The translations under genes were made by a program, and so were the position numbers. A DNA stretch of 47,877 nt from an uncultured Porphyromonadaceae bacterium (lineage in GTDB: Bacteria > Bacteroidota > Bacteroidia > Bacteroidales > Muribaculaceae), in contig CAMEGQ010000008.1 in NCBI GenBank assembly GCA_945916235.1, forward strand, positions 1 through 47,877, written 5' to 3'. Positions within the stretch are counted from its first letter, which is position 1, and each line of letters starts with the position of its first letter. Under the pieces are notes generated by a model that was given only the letters and a program-made list of their open reading frames with translations, made no database searches and had not been told where the DNA came from. This document shows positions 17,393-25,098 of this stretch, piece after piece.

Positions 17393-18409
17393 TCACTGAG
17401 CGGAGGATTCGGCGGCAGCGGCGGCATCTTCGGCGGCAGCAGCCAGCTTCTCGGCTTCCTCGGCGAGCTTGCGCTCGTCGTCGTAGGCCTGATATGCCTC
17501 CACGATGCGCTGCACAAGCTGATGGCGCACGATGTCTTTCTTGCTGAATTCCACCTTGCCGATGCCGTGAATATCGCGGAGCACACGAAGAGCCTGCACA
17601 AGGCCGGAATTGACCGTGCGCGGCAGGTCGATCTGAGTCACGTCGCCGGTGATAATCATCTTGGCGTTCATGCCCATACGGGTCAGGAACATGCGTATCT
17701 GGTGGGTGGTAGTGTTCTGAGCCTCATCCAGCACAATCACGGCGTCGTTGAGTGTGCGGCCGCGCATGAAAGCCAGCGGGGCGATCTGAATCACCTTGGT
17801 CTCCATATATTCCTTGAGCTTCACGGCCGGAATCATATCCTCCAGGGCGTCGTAGAGCGGCTGCAGATAGGGGTCGATCTTATCCTTCATGTCGCCGGGG
17901 AGGAATCCGAGCTTCTCGCCCGCCTCGACGGCCGGACGCGAAAGTATGATCTTGCGCACCTCGCGGTTTTTCAGCGCGCGCACAGCCAGGGCTATGGCCA
18001 CATAGGTCTTGCCCGTACCGGCAGGCCCGATGGCAAACGTGAGGTCATTGTGCATGAAAGTGTCCACCAGCTGCTTCTGCGTAGCGGTGCGGGCGCCGAT
18101 GGGCTTGCCGTTCACCCCGTAAATAATCACATCAGGCGATGCGGCGTCGCGTGGGGGCTCCCCTTTTACTATGTCGAGGATGGCTTCTTCGGTGAGCTTG
18201 TTGAATTTGGCGCAGTGGGCTTCGAGCTCCTTGATTTTCTTTTCAAACTGAGCCGTCTCTTCCTCCTCGCCTATCACCTTGATGACAGAGCCGCGGGCGG
18301 CCATCCTCAATTTTGGGAACAGATTGCGGATGAGCTGCATGTTGGCGTTGTTCACGCCATAGAAACTGGCCGGATCGGCGCTGTCGATAATTACAATTCT
18401 TTCAATCAT
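17393..18409 (-). CDS. phoH: PhoH-family ATPase
   Basis: Cytosolic P-loop ATPase of the PhoH/YbeZ type, associated with RNA metabolism and ribosome maturation in other bacteria; the precise substrate is unknown. A small N-terminal KH-like region (about 1-100) is followed by the PhoH domain with Walker A GPAGTGKTY, the AVEAGEKLGFLPGD segment and Walker B VIVLDEAQNTT. The last 25 residues are an Ala/Glu-rich tail. Length 338 is usual. First gene of the phoH-purC-ubiE run; the divergent umuD begins 302 bases away. Confidence 0.93.
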   Translation of the reverse strand: MIERIVIIDSADPASFYGVNNANMQLIRNLFPKLRMAARGSVIKVIGEEEETAQFEKKIKELEAHCAKFNKLTEEAILDIVKGEPPRDAASPDVIIYGVNGKPIGARTATQKQLVDTFMHNDLTFAIGPAGTGKTYVAIALAVRALKNREVRKIILSRPAVEAGEKLGFLPGDMKDKIDPYLQPLYDALEDMIPAVKLKEYMETKVIQIAPLAFMRGRTLNDAVIVLDEAQNTTTHQIRMFLTRMGMNAKMIITGDVTQIDLPRTVNSGLVQALRVLRDIHGIGKVEFSKKDIVRHQLVQRIVEAYQAYDDERKLAEEAEKLAAAAEDAAAAAESSAQ

Positions 18410-18540
18410 CAGAGGTTATTGAGATTTAGAATCGCGGGGGCGACTGGCCCGGGCCGCAAATTCCGATACAAATTTACAAAAATTTCTCTATATCATTACA
18501 ACACCGGCGCTCAGCGTAAGTTTTAGAGCAGGCAACATAT

Positions 18541-18556
18541 ATTGTCGAACCGGCTT
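18541..18556 (-). repeat. Dispersed 16-bp intergenic motif, copy 2
   Basis: ATTGTCGAACCGGCTT, the reverse complement of the motif at 1625-1640 apart from one end base. It stands alone without a second half. Confidence 0.6.
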
Positions 18557-18615
18557 TAACTTTCAACTTAACTTCTCTTAACTCGCCGGGGAACGATTTT
18601 TGCACTGCAATGTCC

Positions 18616-18623
18616 TATCTTTG
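18616..18623 (+). promoter_or_regulatory. Candidate -7 box of umuDC
   Basis: TATCTTTG matches TAnnTTTG and lies 89 bases before the umuD ATG. A TTTG occurs 13 bases upstream, shorter than the usual 19-21 spacing. Confidence 0.5.
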
Positions 18624-18632
18624 CCCCACTCT

Positions 18633-18691
18633 CGGAATCGCCCGCCTATACGTTCGCGGGATCGTCCGCCAAACCAACGGAATCGTCCGCC
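18633..18691 (+). repeat. Three spaced copies of a 14-mer in the umuDC leader
   Basis: CGGAATCGCCCGCC (18633), CGGGATCGTCCGCC (18657) and CGGAATCGTCCGCC (18678) follow each other at 24 and 21 bases, starting about 10 bases after the -7 box. Helical-turn spacing and position suggest repressor sites for a damage-response regulator, or a leader RNA element. Confidence 0.5.
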
Positions 18692-18711
18692 ACACTCACT
18701 GACTTCCACCG

Positions 18712-19158
18712 ATGCTGAAGATATACAACCCCGACTTCTCCTCGTCGCTTGAGCTCATCTACGCCGACGACGGTATCCGCGCCGGCTTTCCCAGCCCTGC
18801 GCAGGACTACATCACCGAAACCATCGACCTCAACCGTACGCTCATCGAGCATCCGGCCGCCACATTCTATGCCCGTGTGGTCGGCGACTCGATGTCGGAG
18901 GAGGGGATTGAGGAAGACGATATTCTGGTCATCGACCGCTCGCTCGAAGGGGAGCACGGCGATCTGGCCGTCTGCTGCATCGACGGCGAATTCACCCTCA
19001 AGCGGCTGCGGTTCATGCCCGACGGTCGCCTGCTACTGATGCCCTCCAACCGCAAATACAAGCCCATCGAGGTCACCCCCGAGTCGCGCTTCGAGGTGTG
19101 GGGCATAGTGGTCTACACCATCAAAGCCAACCGTCGCCGCCACCACAAGCGCTGGTAG
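18712..19158 (+). CDS. umuD: UmuD-type self-cleaving regulator of translesion polymerase
   Basis: UmuD is cleaved with RecA help to UmuD', which joins UmuC to form DNA polymerase V. The 148-residue protein aligns position by position with E. coli UmuD: cleavage pair Ala24-Gly25 in AGFPSPAQDY, nucleophile Ser60 in GDSM and general base Lys97 in FTLKRL. No DNA-binding domain is present, so it is not a LexA. The C-terminus is basic (RRRHHKRW). It is followed after 45 bases by umuC, the usual order. Confidence 0.95.
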   Translation: MLKIYNPDFSSSLELIYADDGIRAGFPSPAQDYITETIDLNRTLIEHPAATFYARVVGDSMSEEGIEEDDILVIDRSLEGEHGDLAVCCIDGEFTLKRLRFMPDGRLLLMPSNRKYKPIEVTPESRFEVWGIVVYTIKANRRRHHKRW

Positions 19159-19176
19159 CCGCCCCTCCCCTTCCCT

Positions 19177-19197
19177 ACTGCTAACTGCTAACTGCTA
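19177..19197 (+). repeat. Heptanucleotide repeat just upstream of umuC
   Basis: Three perfect tandem copies of ACTGCTA end seven bases before the umuC ATG. Copy-number slippage would change the spacing to upstream ribosome-binding sequence. Confidence 0.7.
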
Positions 19198-19203
19198 ATT
19201 GCC

Positions 19204-20499
19204 ATGGTCGGTCTGATAGATTGCGACAACTTCTTCTGCTCGTGCGAGCGAGTGTTTCGGCCCGACCTGGCCGAAACGCCCGTGGTTGTGCTCAGCAACA
19301 ACGACGGCTGCGTCGTGGCGCGCTCACGCGAGGTAAAGGCCATGGGAGTGCCCGAAGGGATGCCCTACTTCGAGATGATGCAGAAGTATCCCGACGCCGG
19401 CATTGTGGCTTTTTCGTCGAACTATGCGCTCTACGGCGACCTCTCGGCGCGCGTCATGTCGATTCTGCGCCAGGAAGCGCCCGATGTAATCCAATATTCC
19501 ATCGATGAGGCGTTTCTCGACCTCGAAGGGATACCTCTGGAGCAGCTCCGGCCCTGGGGCGAGGCGCTATGCCGCAAAGTGCGCAAATGCACCGGAGTAC
19601 CCGTCAGTCTCGGCATCGCCCCGACCAACACTCTGGCCAAAATCGCCAGCAAATTTGCCAAGCGCTACCCGGGCTACAACAAATGCTGCATCATCGCCGA
19701 CGACGTCCAGCGCGAGAAAGCCCTGAAACTCACGCCTGCGGGCGATGTGTGGGGCATCGGACGCCGCATAGCGCGCTCGCTGGCTGCCGCCGGAGTGGTC
19801 ACGGCCTACGATTTCACCATGCGAGAGCCGGCTTGGGTGCGCAATAAGTACCACGTCACGGGTCTGCGCACCTGGGAGGAGCTTCGCGGGATGCCGCGCA
19901 TCGAAATCGACGCCATGGACGCGCGCACGAAGCAGACGATAGTGACCAGCCGCAGCTTCCCGGGGATGATTACCGAACTGGGCGACATGCGCAGCCACGT
20001 ATCGAACTATGCCGCCCGCTGCGCCGCCAAACTGCGCCGCCAGGACTCAGTATGCTCCACCCTGACGGTGTTTATCCAGTCGAACCATTTCCGGCCCGAC
20101 CTGCCGCAATACGACCGGAGCGCATTTTATACCTTTCTGACTCCGACCAACACCACTCCAGAGCTGGTCACAGCCGCCATGCGTGTGCTCAAAGCCATCT
20201 ACCGCCCCGGCATCTGCTATAAGCGCGCCGGCATCATGGTGTCGGGCATATCGTCGGCACGGGCCATCCAGCCCGACCTGTTCTGTTTCGACCCGGCGCT
20301 GCGCGACCGGTTCAACCGCGTGTCGGCAGCCCTCGACGCCGTAAACCGCCGCGACGGAGCTGACACCCTCGTCATGGGAGTGCAGCAATATTCCGAACTT
20401 GCGCCAGACGGCCGCTCCGTAAAGTTCGTCAACGCCATACGCCGCGCCCGCAAATCGCCCGACTACACCACGCGCCTCGGTGCCTTCTGCCTGCGCTGA
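19204..20499 (+). CDS. umuC: Y-family DNA polymerase V catalytic subunit UmuC
   Basis: Error-prone polymerase that copies past DNA damage. At 431 residues it shows the Y-family active-site motifs LIDCDNFFCSCERVF (Asp6, Asp8), NNDGCVVARSREVKAMG and YSIDEAFLDL (catalytic Asp/Glu), a helix-hairpin-helix thumb (GDVWGIGRRIARSLAAAGV) and a UmuC C-terminal little-finger domain. A sliding-clamp motif QPDLF lies in AIQPDLFCFD. Translated from the same message as umuD. It ends in a convergent arrangement with the tubulin operon. Confidence 0.96.
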   Translation: MVGLIDCDNFFCSCERVFRPDLAETPVVVLSNNDGCVVARSREVKAMGVPEGMPYFEMMQKYPDAGIVAFSSNYALYGDLSARVMSILRQEAPDVIQYSIDEAFLDLEGIPLEQLRPWGEALCRKVRKCTGVPVSLGIAPTNTLAKIASKFAKRYPGYNKCCIIADDVQREKALKLTPAGDVWGIGRRIARSLAAAGVVTAYDFTMREPAWVRNKYHVTGLRTWEELRGMPRIEIDAMDARTKQTIVTSRSFPGMITELGDMRSHVSNYAARCAAKLRRQDSVCSTLTVFIQSNHFRPDLPQYDRSAFYTFLTPTNTTPELVTAAMRVLKAIYRPGICYKRAGIMVSGISSARAIQPDLFCFDPALRDRFNRVSAALDAVNRRDGADTLVMGVQQYSELAPDGRSVKFVNAIRRARKSPDYTTRLGAFCLR

Positions 20500-20550
20500 C
20501 CCCGACAGCACGGCCCGCGCCCGAAATCCACGAAACAAGCCACAGAAAGG

Positions 20551-20636
20551 CCAACGGGCCCGCCCCTGAAAAAGCCGACGGCCCCGCCCCTGAAAAAGCC
20601 GACGGCCCCGCCCCTGAAAAAGCCGACGGGCCCGCC
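20551..20636. repeat. 24-bp tandem repeat between convergent genes
   Basis: About 3.6 copies of a 24-bp unit beginning CCGACGGCCCCGCC and ending CTGAAAAAG start at 20551, 20575, 20599 and 20623. A short hairpin CGGGA/TCCCG follows (20635-20650). It sits between the 3' ends of umuC and the last gene of the tubulin operon. The period keeps a frame open on the - strand but no gene is supported. Confidence 0.75.
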
Positions 20637-20694
20637 GGGAGGTTTCTCCCGACAGGCCCGCAGGTAATGCGTAAGTAATTTTCGCGATTTGCGA

Positions 20695-21498
20695 TCAGGC
20701 GCCGAGGGCAGTTTCAACAGCTGCTGCCCAGTCTTCATCGCTGACACCGGTCACTGACGAATCATTGAATGAAGGATCGTTCTGGAGAGCAGCGATCTCT
20801 TCTGAGGAGAGATTCTTCTCAGCAGATGCGATGGGGAGATCCTTAACCTTGCTCAGGTCGGCTGTTGCGTCGACGGGCAGACCCTCTTCGGTGAAGTTTT
20901 TCTGGTAGGCTTCCACCAGTTTCTTCTGCTGGCCGAGCGATTTGTTGACTTTGCGGATATTGTTCATATCCCCGATGCTGAGGCCAAGACCTGCGAGCAC
21001 GCCTGCGCCTGCGCCGATGGCTGCGCCCTTAGCGCCACCCTTGGCAAAACCTGCCAAAGCGCCTACGGCTGCACCCGAGCCGACCTTCTTAATGATGGCG
21101 CCGGTGAGTTTCTTCACAGCGTCCTGCTGAGCCTTCACGGCTTCTGCGCTGCGGATGTTGCCGTTCTGGTCAACGAGCAGATAGCGCTTCTGGGCGGTGC
21201 CGTCAGCATTGAGCACGGGGTTGCCGTTAGCGTCGGTGATGGCATATTCCTTCACTTCGTAGACGGGCAGATTGTTGAAGTCGATTTTCGACAGAGCGGT
21301 CTCCTTCTTTGTGGAGTCGTTGGCTTCGGTGGTTTCAGTGGCATTAGCCGTATCCTGAACGGTCTTTGTCACAGCAGATGTGGTATCTGCCACTTTGTTG
21401 GCTGCTTTCTTTACTTTCGAGAAGAAATCAGCCGACATCACGCCGGTGCCAAGCACTACACAGGCAGCTACTGCGGCGATTTTCATCATTGCTTTCAT
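20695..21498 (-). CDS. Exported glycine-zipper protein of the tubulin operon
   Basis: Not a family I can name. The 267-residue product begins with a signal peptide (MKAMMKIAAVAACVVLGTGVMSA), then a low-complexity, Thr/Ala/Lys-rich stretch (25-70), a small region with a YLLVDQNGNIRSAEAV motif (106-121), and a striking glycine-zipper (about 139-175: KVGSGAAVGALAGFAKGG, GAAIGAGAGVLAGLGL) of the sort that packs in membranes. The C-terminal 90 residues are charged helices. Last gene of the eight-gene unit, 43 bases after its neighbour. The zipper suggests insertion in or association with a membrane after export. Confidence 0.85.
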   Translation of the reverse strand: MKAMMKIAAVAACVVLGTGVMSADFFSKVKKAANKVADTTSAVTKTVQDTANATETTEANDSTKKETALSKIDFNNLPVYEVKEYAITDANGNPVLNADGTAQKRYLLVDQNGNIRSAEAVKAQQDAVKKLTGAIIKKVGSGAAVGALAGFAKGGAKGAAIGAGAGVLAGLGLSIGDMNNIRKVNKSLGQQKKLVEAYQKNFTEEGLPVDATADLSKVKDLPIASAEKNLSSEEIAALQNDPSFNDSSVTGVSDEDWAAAVETALGA

Positions 21499-21541
21499 GT
21501 GGATTGATGGTTTAAAAAAGTTTATGGTAATTTCAGTAATT

Positions 21542-23131
21542 TCACTTTTCCGGCGCGGTGTACATCTTGATGCGGATCTGGCGCTTATTGAAATCGTCGG
21601 CGGGATTGGCCAGAATTTCGCGCATGGTATAGTATTTGGTCTTCACATCGCCGGCGGCCGACGTCGGGCGGAACACTATGGCCGTGGGGAGGTTGGCGCG
21701 GTCGAACTTAAGGTCGATTTCGCCATTGGCATCCGTAGAGTCGAGCTGCTTGTAGTCTGACGACTTTGCCACGAGTTTGCGGAATTTCTTCTCCGTAGCG
21801 CTGTCTTTTTCGGTAGGCAGACCCTGACCGTAGTAGGCCCATACCTCGGCGCCCGGGATTGGGCCGCCTTCGAAGAAACCGGAATAATCGTTGACGAATT
21901 TAACCACTGTGAAATGCACCTCCAGCGGCTGATTGGCTATCATCTTTTCAAGGATAGCGATCATGCGGGCATAGAAATCGGTGGGGTTATAATTCTGAAG
22001 CCGTGTGTACTGGTCGATTCCGGCATTGGCATAGCGCACCAGATCGGCCTGCGAGGCGGTGCCGCTTTTCTTCATCGCCATCAGCTTGTCGACCACAGCC
22101 TTGCTCAGACGCTCGAAATAGAGACACGAATCGCTCATGGCCACATAGTTGCTGAGCATCAGCAGGTCGTTGCGGTCCACGTCCTTGGCCTTCAGCGCCT
22201 TCTCGTAGCTTTCGCGGGCATGAACATAGTCGCGCTTTGCGAAAAACTGGTTGGCGGCCAGCAGGGCGTCGTTGCTCTCAGTGGAGTGCACCTCCTTGAT
22301 TACCGTCAGGGGGATCACAGCCCACACCTTCTTGGCGCGCGGCGACAGGTTAGCCACGTCGATTTTCTCCACGTTCGTACCGTTGGCGTGCACCATGATG
22401 TATCTCATCTGGTCAAGCTCCTTGACGGCGGCGTCGCGCTCAATCTCCAGAGCTTCCTGGGCGTCGATGTCGGCCATCGAGGGGTTGGACGCGCCTTTGA
22501 GCTTGGCGTTGATGACGTCTAGATCTTTCTGAGCCTTGTCAGCGCGGGTGCGGGCAGCGTCGATCGTGGCGATGGGGATTACCACGGAGATAACCTTCAC
22601 CGTCTGGTCTGAAGGCTTCACGCTTTCGGTCACCTGGGCGTTCAGCGCCTTGGGGACCACCACCTTCAGGCCGTCGAGGCTTCCCGACACCTCCACCTCG
22701 CCATATTTGGCATCGAGGTAAGCATCGTTGGGCGCACTCTGGTCGTCGAGCTTGATGGGATTCTCGAACTCGTCGATAATGTAGGCCGAATAGTTGTTGG
22801 GCTTTACCTCAGCCGTGATGCTGATGCGGTTGGGGTCGCCGAGTTTGCTGATTTCAATCTTGGGGTTGGGGGTAAATTTCGGGTCGACAAGGACGTCGTA
22901 CTGATAGAAGCCGTCGGCGTTCTGCCCTCTGGGCGCTATGCGAGCCGAAGGGTCGTTGGTGACATAGGCCGTAAGGTTGGAGATTTTCGAGAGGAGCTGC
23001 ACACCGCCGGCGCCGCGGAGGTCGCCGAAGCTGTCGTATTCGTCGGCGCGCTGGGCATTGATGTACTTCGACTGGGCCGAGGCCGACACGACGGCTACAC
23101 ACGCCAGCAAAATTGCAAGGAGCTTTTTCAT
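21542..23131 (-). CDS. Exported 529-residue protein, unknown function, with TPR-like middle
   Basis: Signal peptide (MKKLLAILLACVAVVSASAQ) and no lipobox, so probably periplasmic. The N-terminal third is beta-rich (SKISNLTAYVTNDPSARIAP...). A coiled segment follows at about 190-240 (ARTRADKAQKDLDVINAKLK). A tetratricopeptide-like pair lies around 290-340 (ANQFFAKRDYVHARESYEKAL). The C-terminus looks like a small beta-sandwich with GAEVWAYYGQG and STDANGEIDLKFDRANLP, a pattern seen in carboxypeptidase-regulatory-like domains. Spaced 38 bases from the preceding gene, hence same transcript. No function is claimed. Confidence 0.88.
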   Translation of the reverse strand: MKKLLAILLACVAVVSASAQSKYINAQRADEYDSFGDLRGAGGVQLLSKISNLTAYVTNDPSARIAPRGQNADGFYQYDVLVDPKFTPNPKIEISKLGDPNRISITAEVKPNNYSAYIIDEFENPIKLDDQSAPNDAYLDAKYGEVEVSGSLDGLKVVVPKALNAQVTESVKPSDQTVKVISVVIPIATIDAARTRADKAQKDLDVINAKLKGASNPSMADIDAQEALEIERDAAVKELDQMRYIMVHANGTNVEKIDVANLSPRAKKVWAVIPLTVIKEVHSTESNDALLAANQFFAKRDYVHARESYEKALKAKDVDRNDLLMLSNYVAMSDSCLYFERLSKAVVDKLMAMKKSGTASQADLVRYANAGIDQYTRLQNYNPTDFYARMIAILEKMIANQPLEVHFTVVKFVNDYSGFFEGGPIPGAEVWAYYGQGLPTEKDSATEKKFRKLVAKSSDYKQLDSTDANGEIDLKFDRANLPTAIVFRPTSAAGDVKTKYYTMREILANPADDFNKRQIRIKMYTAPEK

Positions 23132-23169
23132 AATCAGCTTGTATGATGCTCTATATCAGATTGGTAAAA

Positions 23170-24186
23170 TCAGAGGTCGAAACCGCCGAGGGTCGAGATG
23201 GAATTGTCGGGGGCCTGACGCTGACCGTTGACAAATTCGGGTTGCCACGTGCGCACATGGATGATGGGGTCGCCGCCGTCCTGCGGGAATTCCCAGAGCA
23301 GGAAGAGGTAGCCTTCATCATTGTAGTTGCTCGACTTCCACGATTGCTGCACGCGTACGCCGTACATGTTGGGGTGAAGCTTCGAGCGCGTGATGCCACC
23401 GCATCCTCCGGCCGAATCCTCATCAATGGGGTTGAACTTCACGTCGATCCACTTATTGCGGGCGAAAGCGCGGCGCAGCTTGGCGATGTAGCGCTGCTTG
23501 TCCATCTGGTCGTAGGTGACCTTCTGCGCGTAGGCCGAGCCGTCGTTGGAGCGCACCGTGACCACATTGCCGGTGATAATCAGCGCATCTTCGGAGAACA
23601 TGCGGTCGATCGTCTCGATATCTTTCTTATTGTAGGCCGTGCGGAAGCGCTCCATATACTGGAGGATGATCATCTGCTGCTCTTTCTCAACCACATCGCC
23701 GCAATGGGCCATGCTTTCCGACATGTGGGCGTCAAGAGCAAAGCGGAAGTCGGTGATGGTGCCGTTGCGGTCAAATTCCACCACAGCCTCCTGATAGTTG
23801 CCCATACCGAAGTCTTCGCCTTCCGGAGTGATAATCAGAGGAATATGACTGACCATCATGTTGCCTTCGCGAAACACCCACACTTTTTCAGCCACATAAT
23901 CGTCGTCGCAATAGAACGGGGTCACGGCCCAGATGCGCGCCAGCGATTTCTTGGCGAAATCGTCCATCTTAAGATCGCGCACCACCACCGGCTCCTTCAG
24001 GCCGTTGGCGCGGTTGATTTCGGTGAGGGCTTCGGCAAGGTTGCGCTCGGCGACAGCCACGGCAGGCGTGCGTTCAGTGCCGGCATCTGTCAGAAGCGAC
24101 ACTTCGATATTCTCTGCTTCGGCGGAAAATCCCACCATGGCCAAAGCCAGCGGGAGGATGTATTTAAGAGTTTTAAGTATCATCAT
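23170..24186 (-). CDS. Exported protein with an NTF2-like domain
   Basis: Signal peptide MMILKTLKYILPLALAMVGFSAEA. Residues about 30-165 form a module without recognised family (RIWAVTPFYCDDDYVAEKVW). Residues about 165-300 resemble the NTF2/SnoaL fold: the helix ILQYMERFRTAYNKKDIETIDRMFSEDALIITG is the usual opening of that fold, followed by the strands ending in WIDVKF, YGVRVQQSW and GYLFLLWEF. NTF2-like modules often bind small ligands or other proteins. Part of the tubulin operon; gap to the next gene is 38 bases. Confidence 0.85.
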   Translation of the reverse strand: MMILKTLKYILPLALAMVGFSAEAENIEVSLLTDAGTERTPAVAVAERNLAEALTEINRANGLKEPVVVRDLKMDDFAKKSLARIWAVTPFYCDDDYVAEKVWVFREGNMMVSHIPLIITPEGEDFGMGNYQEAVVEFDRNGTITDFRFALDAHMSESMAHCGDVVEKEQQMIILQYMERFRTAYNKKDIETIDRMFSEDALIITGNVVTVRSNDGSAYAQKVTYDQMDKQRYIAKLRRAFARNKWIDVKFNPIDEDSAGGCGGITRSKLHPNMYGVRVQQSWKSSNYNDEGYLFLLWEFPQDGGDPIIHVRTWQPEFVNGQRQAPDNSISTLGGFDL

Positions 24187-24237
24187 ATTAATGTTTTAAT
24201 CAAGAGGAACAAAGAGCGGCATCACTACCGCAGGGCA

Positions 24238-25008
24238 TCAGTGGGCCACTTCGAAGCCGATAGCTCCGCAGCCGGTGTAGTTTGTCACGCCGTCGGGTTG
24301 GCCGGTGGCCACATTCAGGCGTTCGGCGCCCGGGGTGAGCACAGCCACCACCTCGCCGCTGCGGTTGTAGACGGCCAGATAGCAAGCTTCGGGGTTTACG
24401 AGCTTGGCATAGCGGGCGTAATCCTTGATCTTACCGGCGGCTTTGGCATCGGTGATGGCCTGTGCCAGCTTGTCGTAAGCCTTGATGGCGGCAATCTGAT
24501 TGACTATTTCGGGATAGACCACCGAAATCTGCACCGGCGACGGCTGAGAGCCCTCACCTTCTATCTTCGGATGCGACACGGCAGCTGCCGAGGCGCCGGA
24601 AGCCACCACCTGCACATTGTCCGCTCCCATCACGTCAGATTTCTTCACATACAGGAAGCAGCGGTACATGTTGCCGCGCGGCATGGCTATCTCGTCCATG
24701 TTTCCGGCCACGTTTTTGGCCAGATAGGCCGCACTGGCACTAAGTTTTTTCTGGGTCTTGGCCCATGCCTCGATTTCAGCATTGAGGCCGCTCTGAGCCA
24801 TAGTGCGGGCGTCGGCTTCGGTAGGAGCCGTCACTTCGTAGTAGATATACGAGTTGCTTTTCTTTATGCGTACGATTTCCTTCTTCTGAGCGTCGGCCGA
24901 CTGCGGGCTATCGGCGGCGACAGCATCGGTGGCCAATGCCGATCCGAGGCTTACGACGAGGCCACAGACGGCGAAGCGGAATAGGCCGGAGATATTGTTT
25001 AGCTTCAT
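24238..25008 (-). CDS. Exported 256-residue protein, unknown function
   Basis: Signal peptide ending near AVAA (MKLNNISGLFRFAVCGLVVSLGSALATDAVAA). The mature part begins KKEIVRIKKSNSYIYYEVTAPTEADARTMAQSGLNAEIEAWA, a beta-hairpin plus helix that resembles the start of LPP20/SIMPL-type 'tlde' lipoprotein domains, but the similarity is too slight to name. No lipobox. Between tubulin-operon genes with 51- and 90-base gaps. Confidence 0.82.
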   Translation of the reverse strand: MKLNNISGLFRFAVCGLVVSLGSALATDAVAADSPQSADAQKKEIVRIKKSNSYIYYEVTAPTEADARTMAQSGLNAEIEAWAKTQKKLSASAAYLAKNVAGNMDEIAMPRGNMYRCFLYVKKSDVMGADNVQVVASGASAAAVSHPKIEGEGSQPSPVQISVVYPEIVNQIAAIKAYDKLAQAITDAKAAGKIKDYARYAKLVNPEACYLAVYNRSGEVVAVLTPGAERLNVATGQPDGVTNYTGCGAIGFEVAH

Positions 25009-25098
25009 AATGCTATGTTTAGAGTTGCTCCTGTGTTTGAGGATCGCTCCTTATCACTGACGGGTACACTGATCAGGGCTGCTCCTTATGGGTATTGA

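Larger units (their letters stand above)
18410..18711. other. Divergent promoter region phoH / umuD
   Basis: 302 bases between divergent genes. It carries a dispersed 16-bp motif copy (18541-18556), the umuDC -7 box (18616-18623) and three spaced copies of a 14-mer (18633-18691). A - strand box TAAATTTG (CAAATTTA on the + strand near 18470) is a reasonable phoH promoter. Confidence 0.5.

Noticed and set aside
20551-20636. CRISPR array
   Set aside because: The units are back to back with no unique spacers and no cas gene nearby.
20463-20747. Open frame with an 8-residue repeat (GGAVGFFR)
   Set aside because: It comes from the 24-bp tandem repeat, overlaps the certain exported glycine-zipper gene in another frame and has no start context.
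23143-24984. 613-codon + strand frame across two exported-protein genes
   Set aside because: It runs across two real genes and their gap, has a His-rich shadow composition and no signal or domain.
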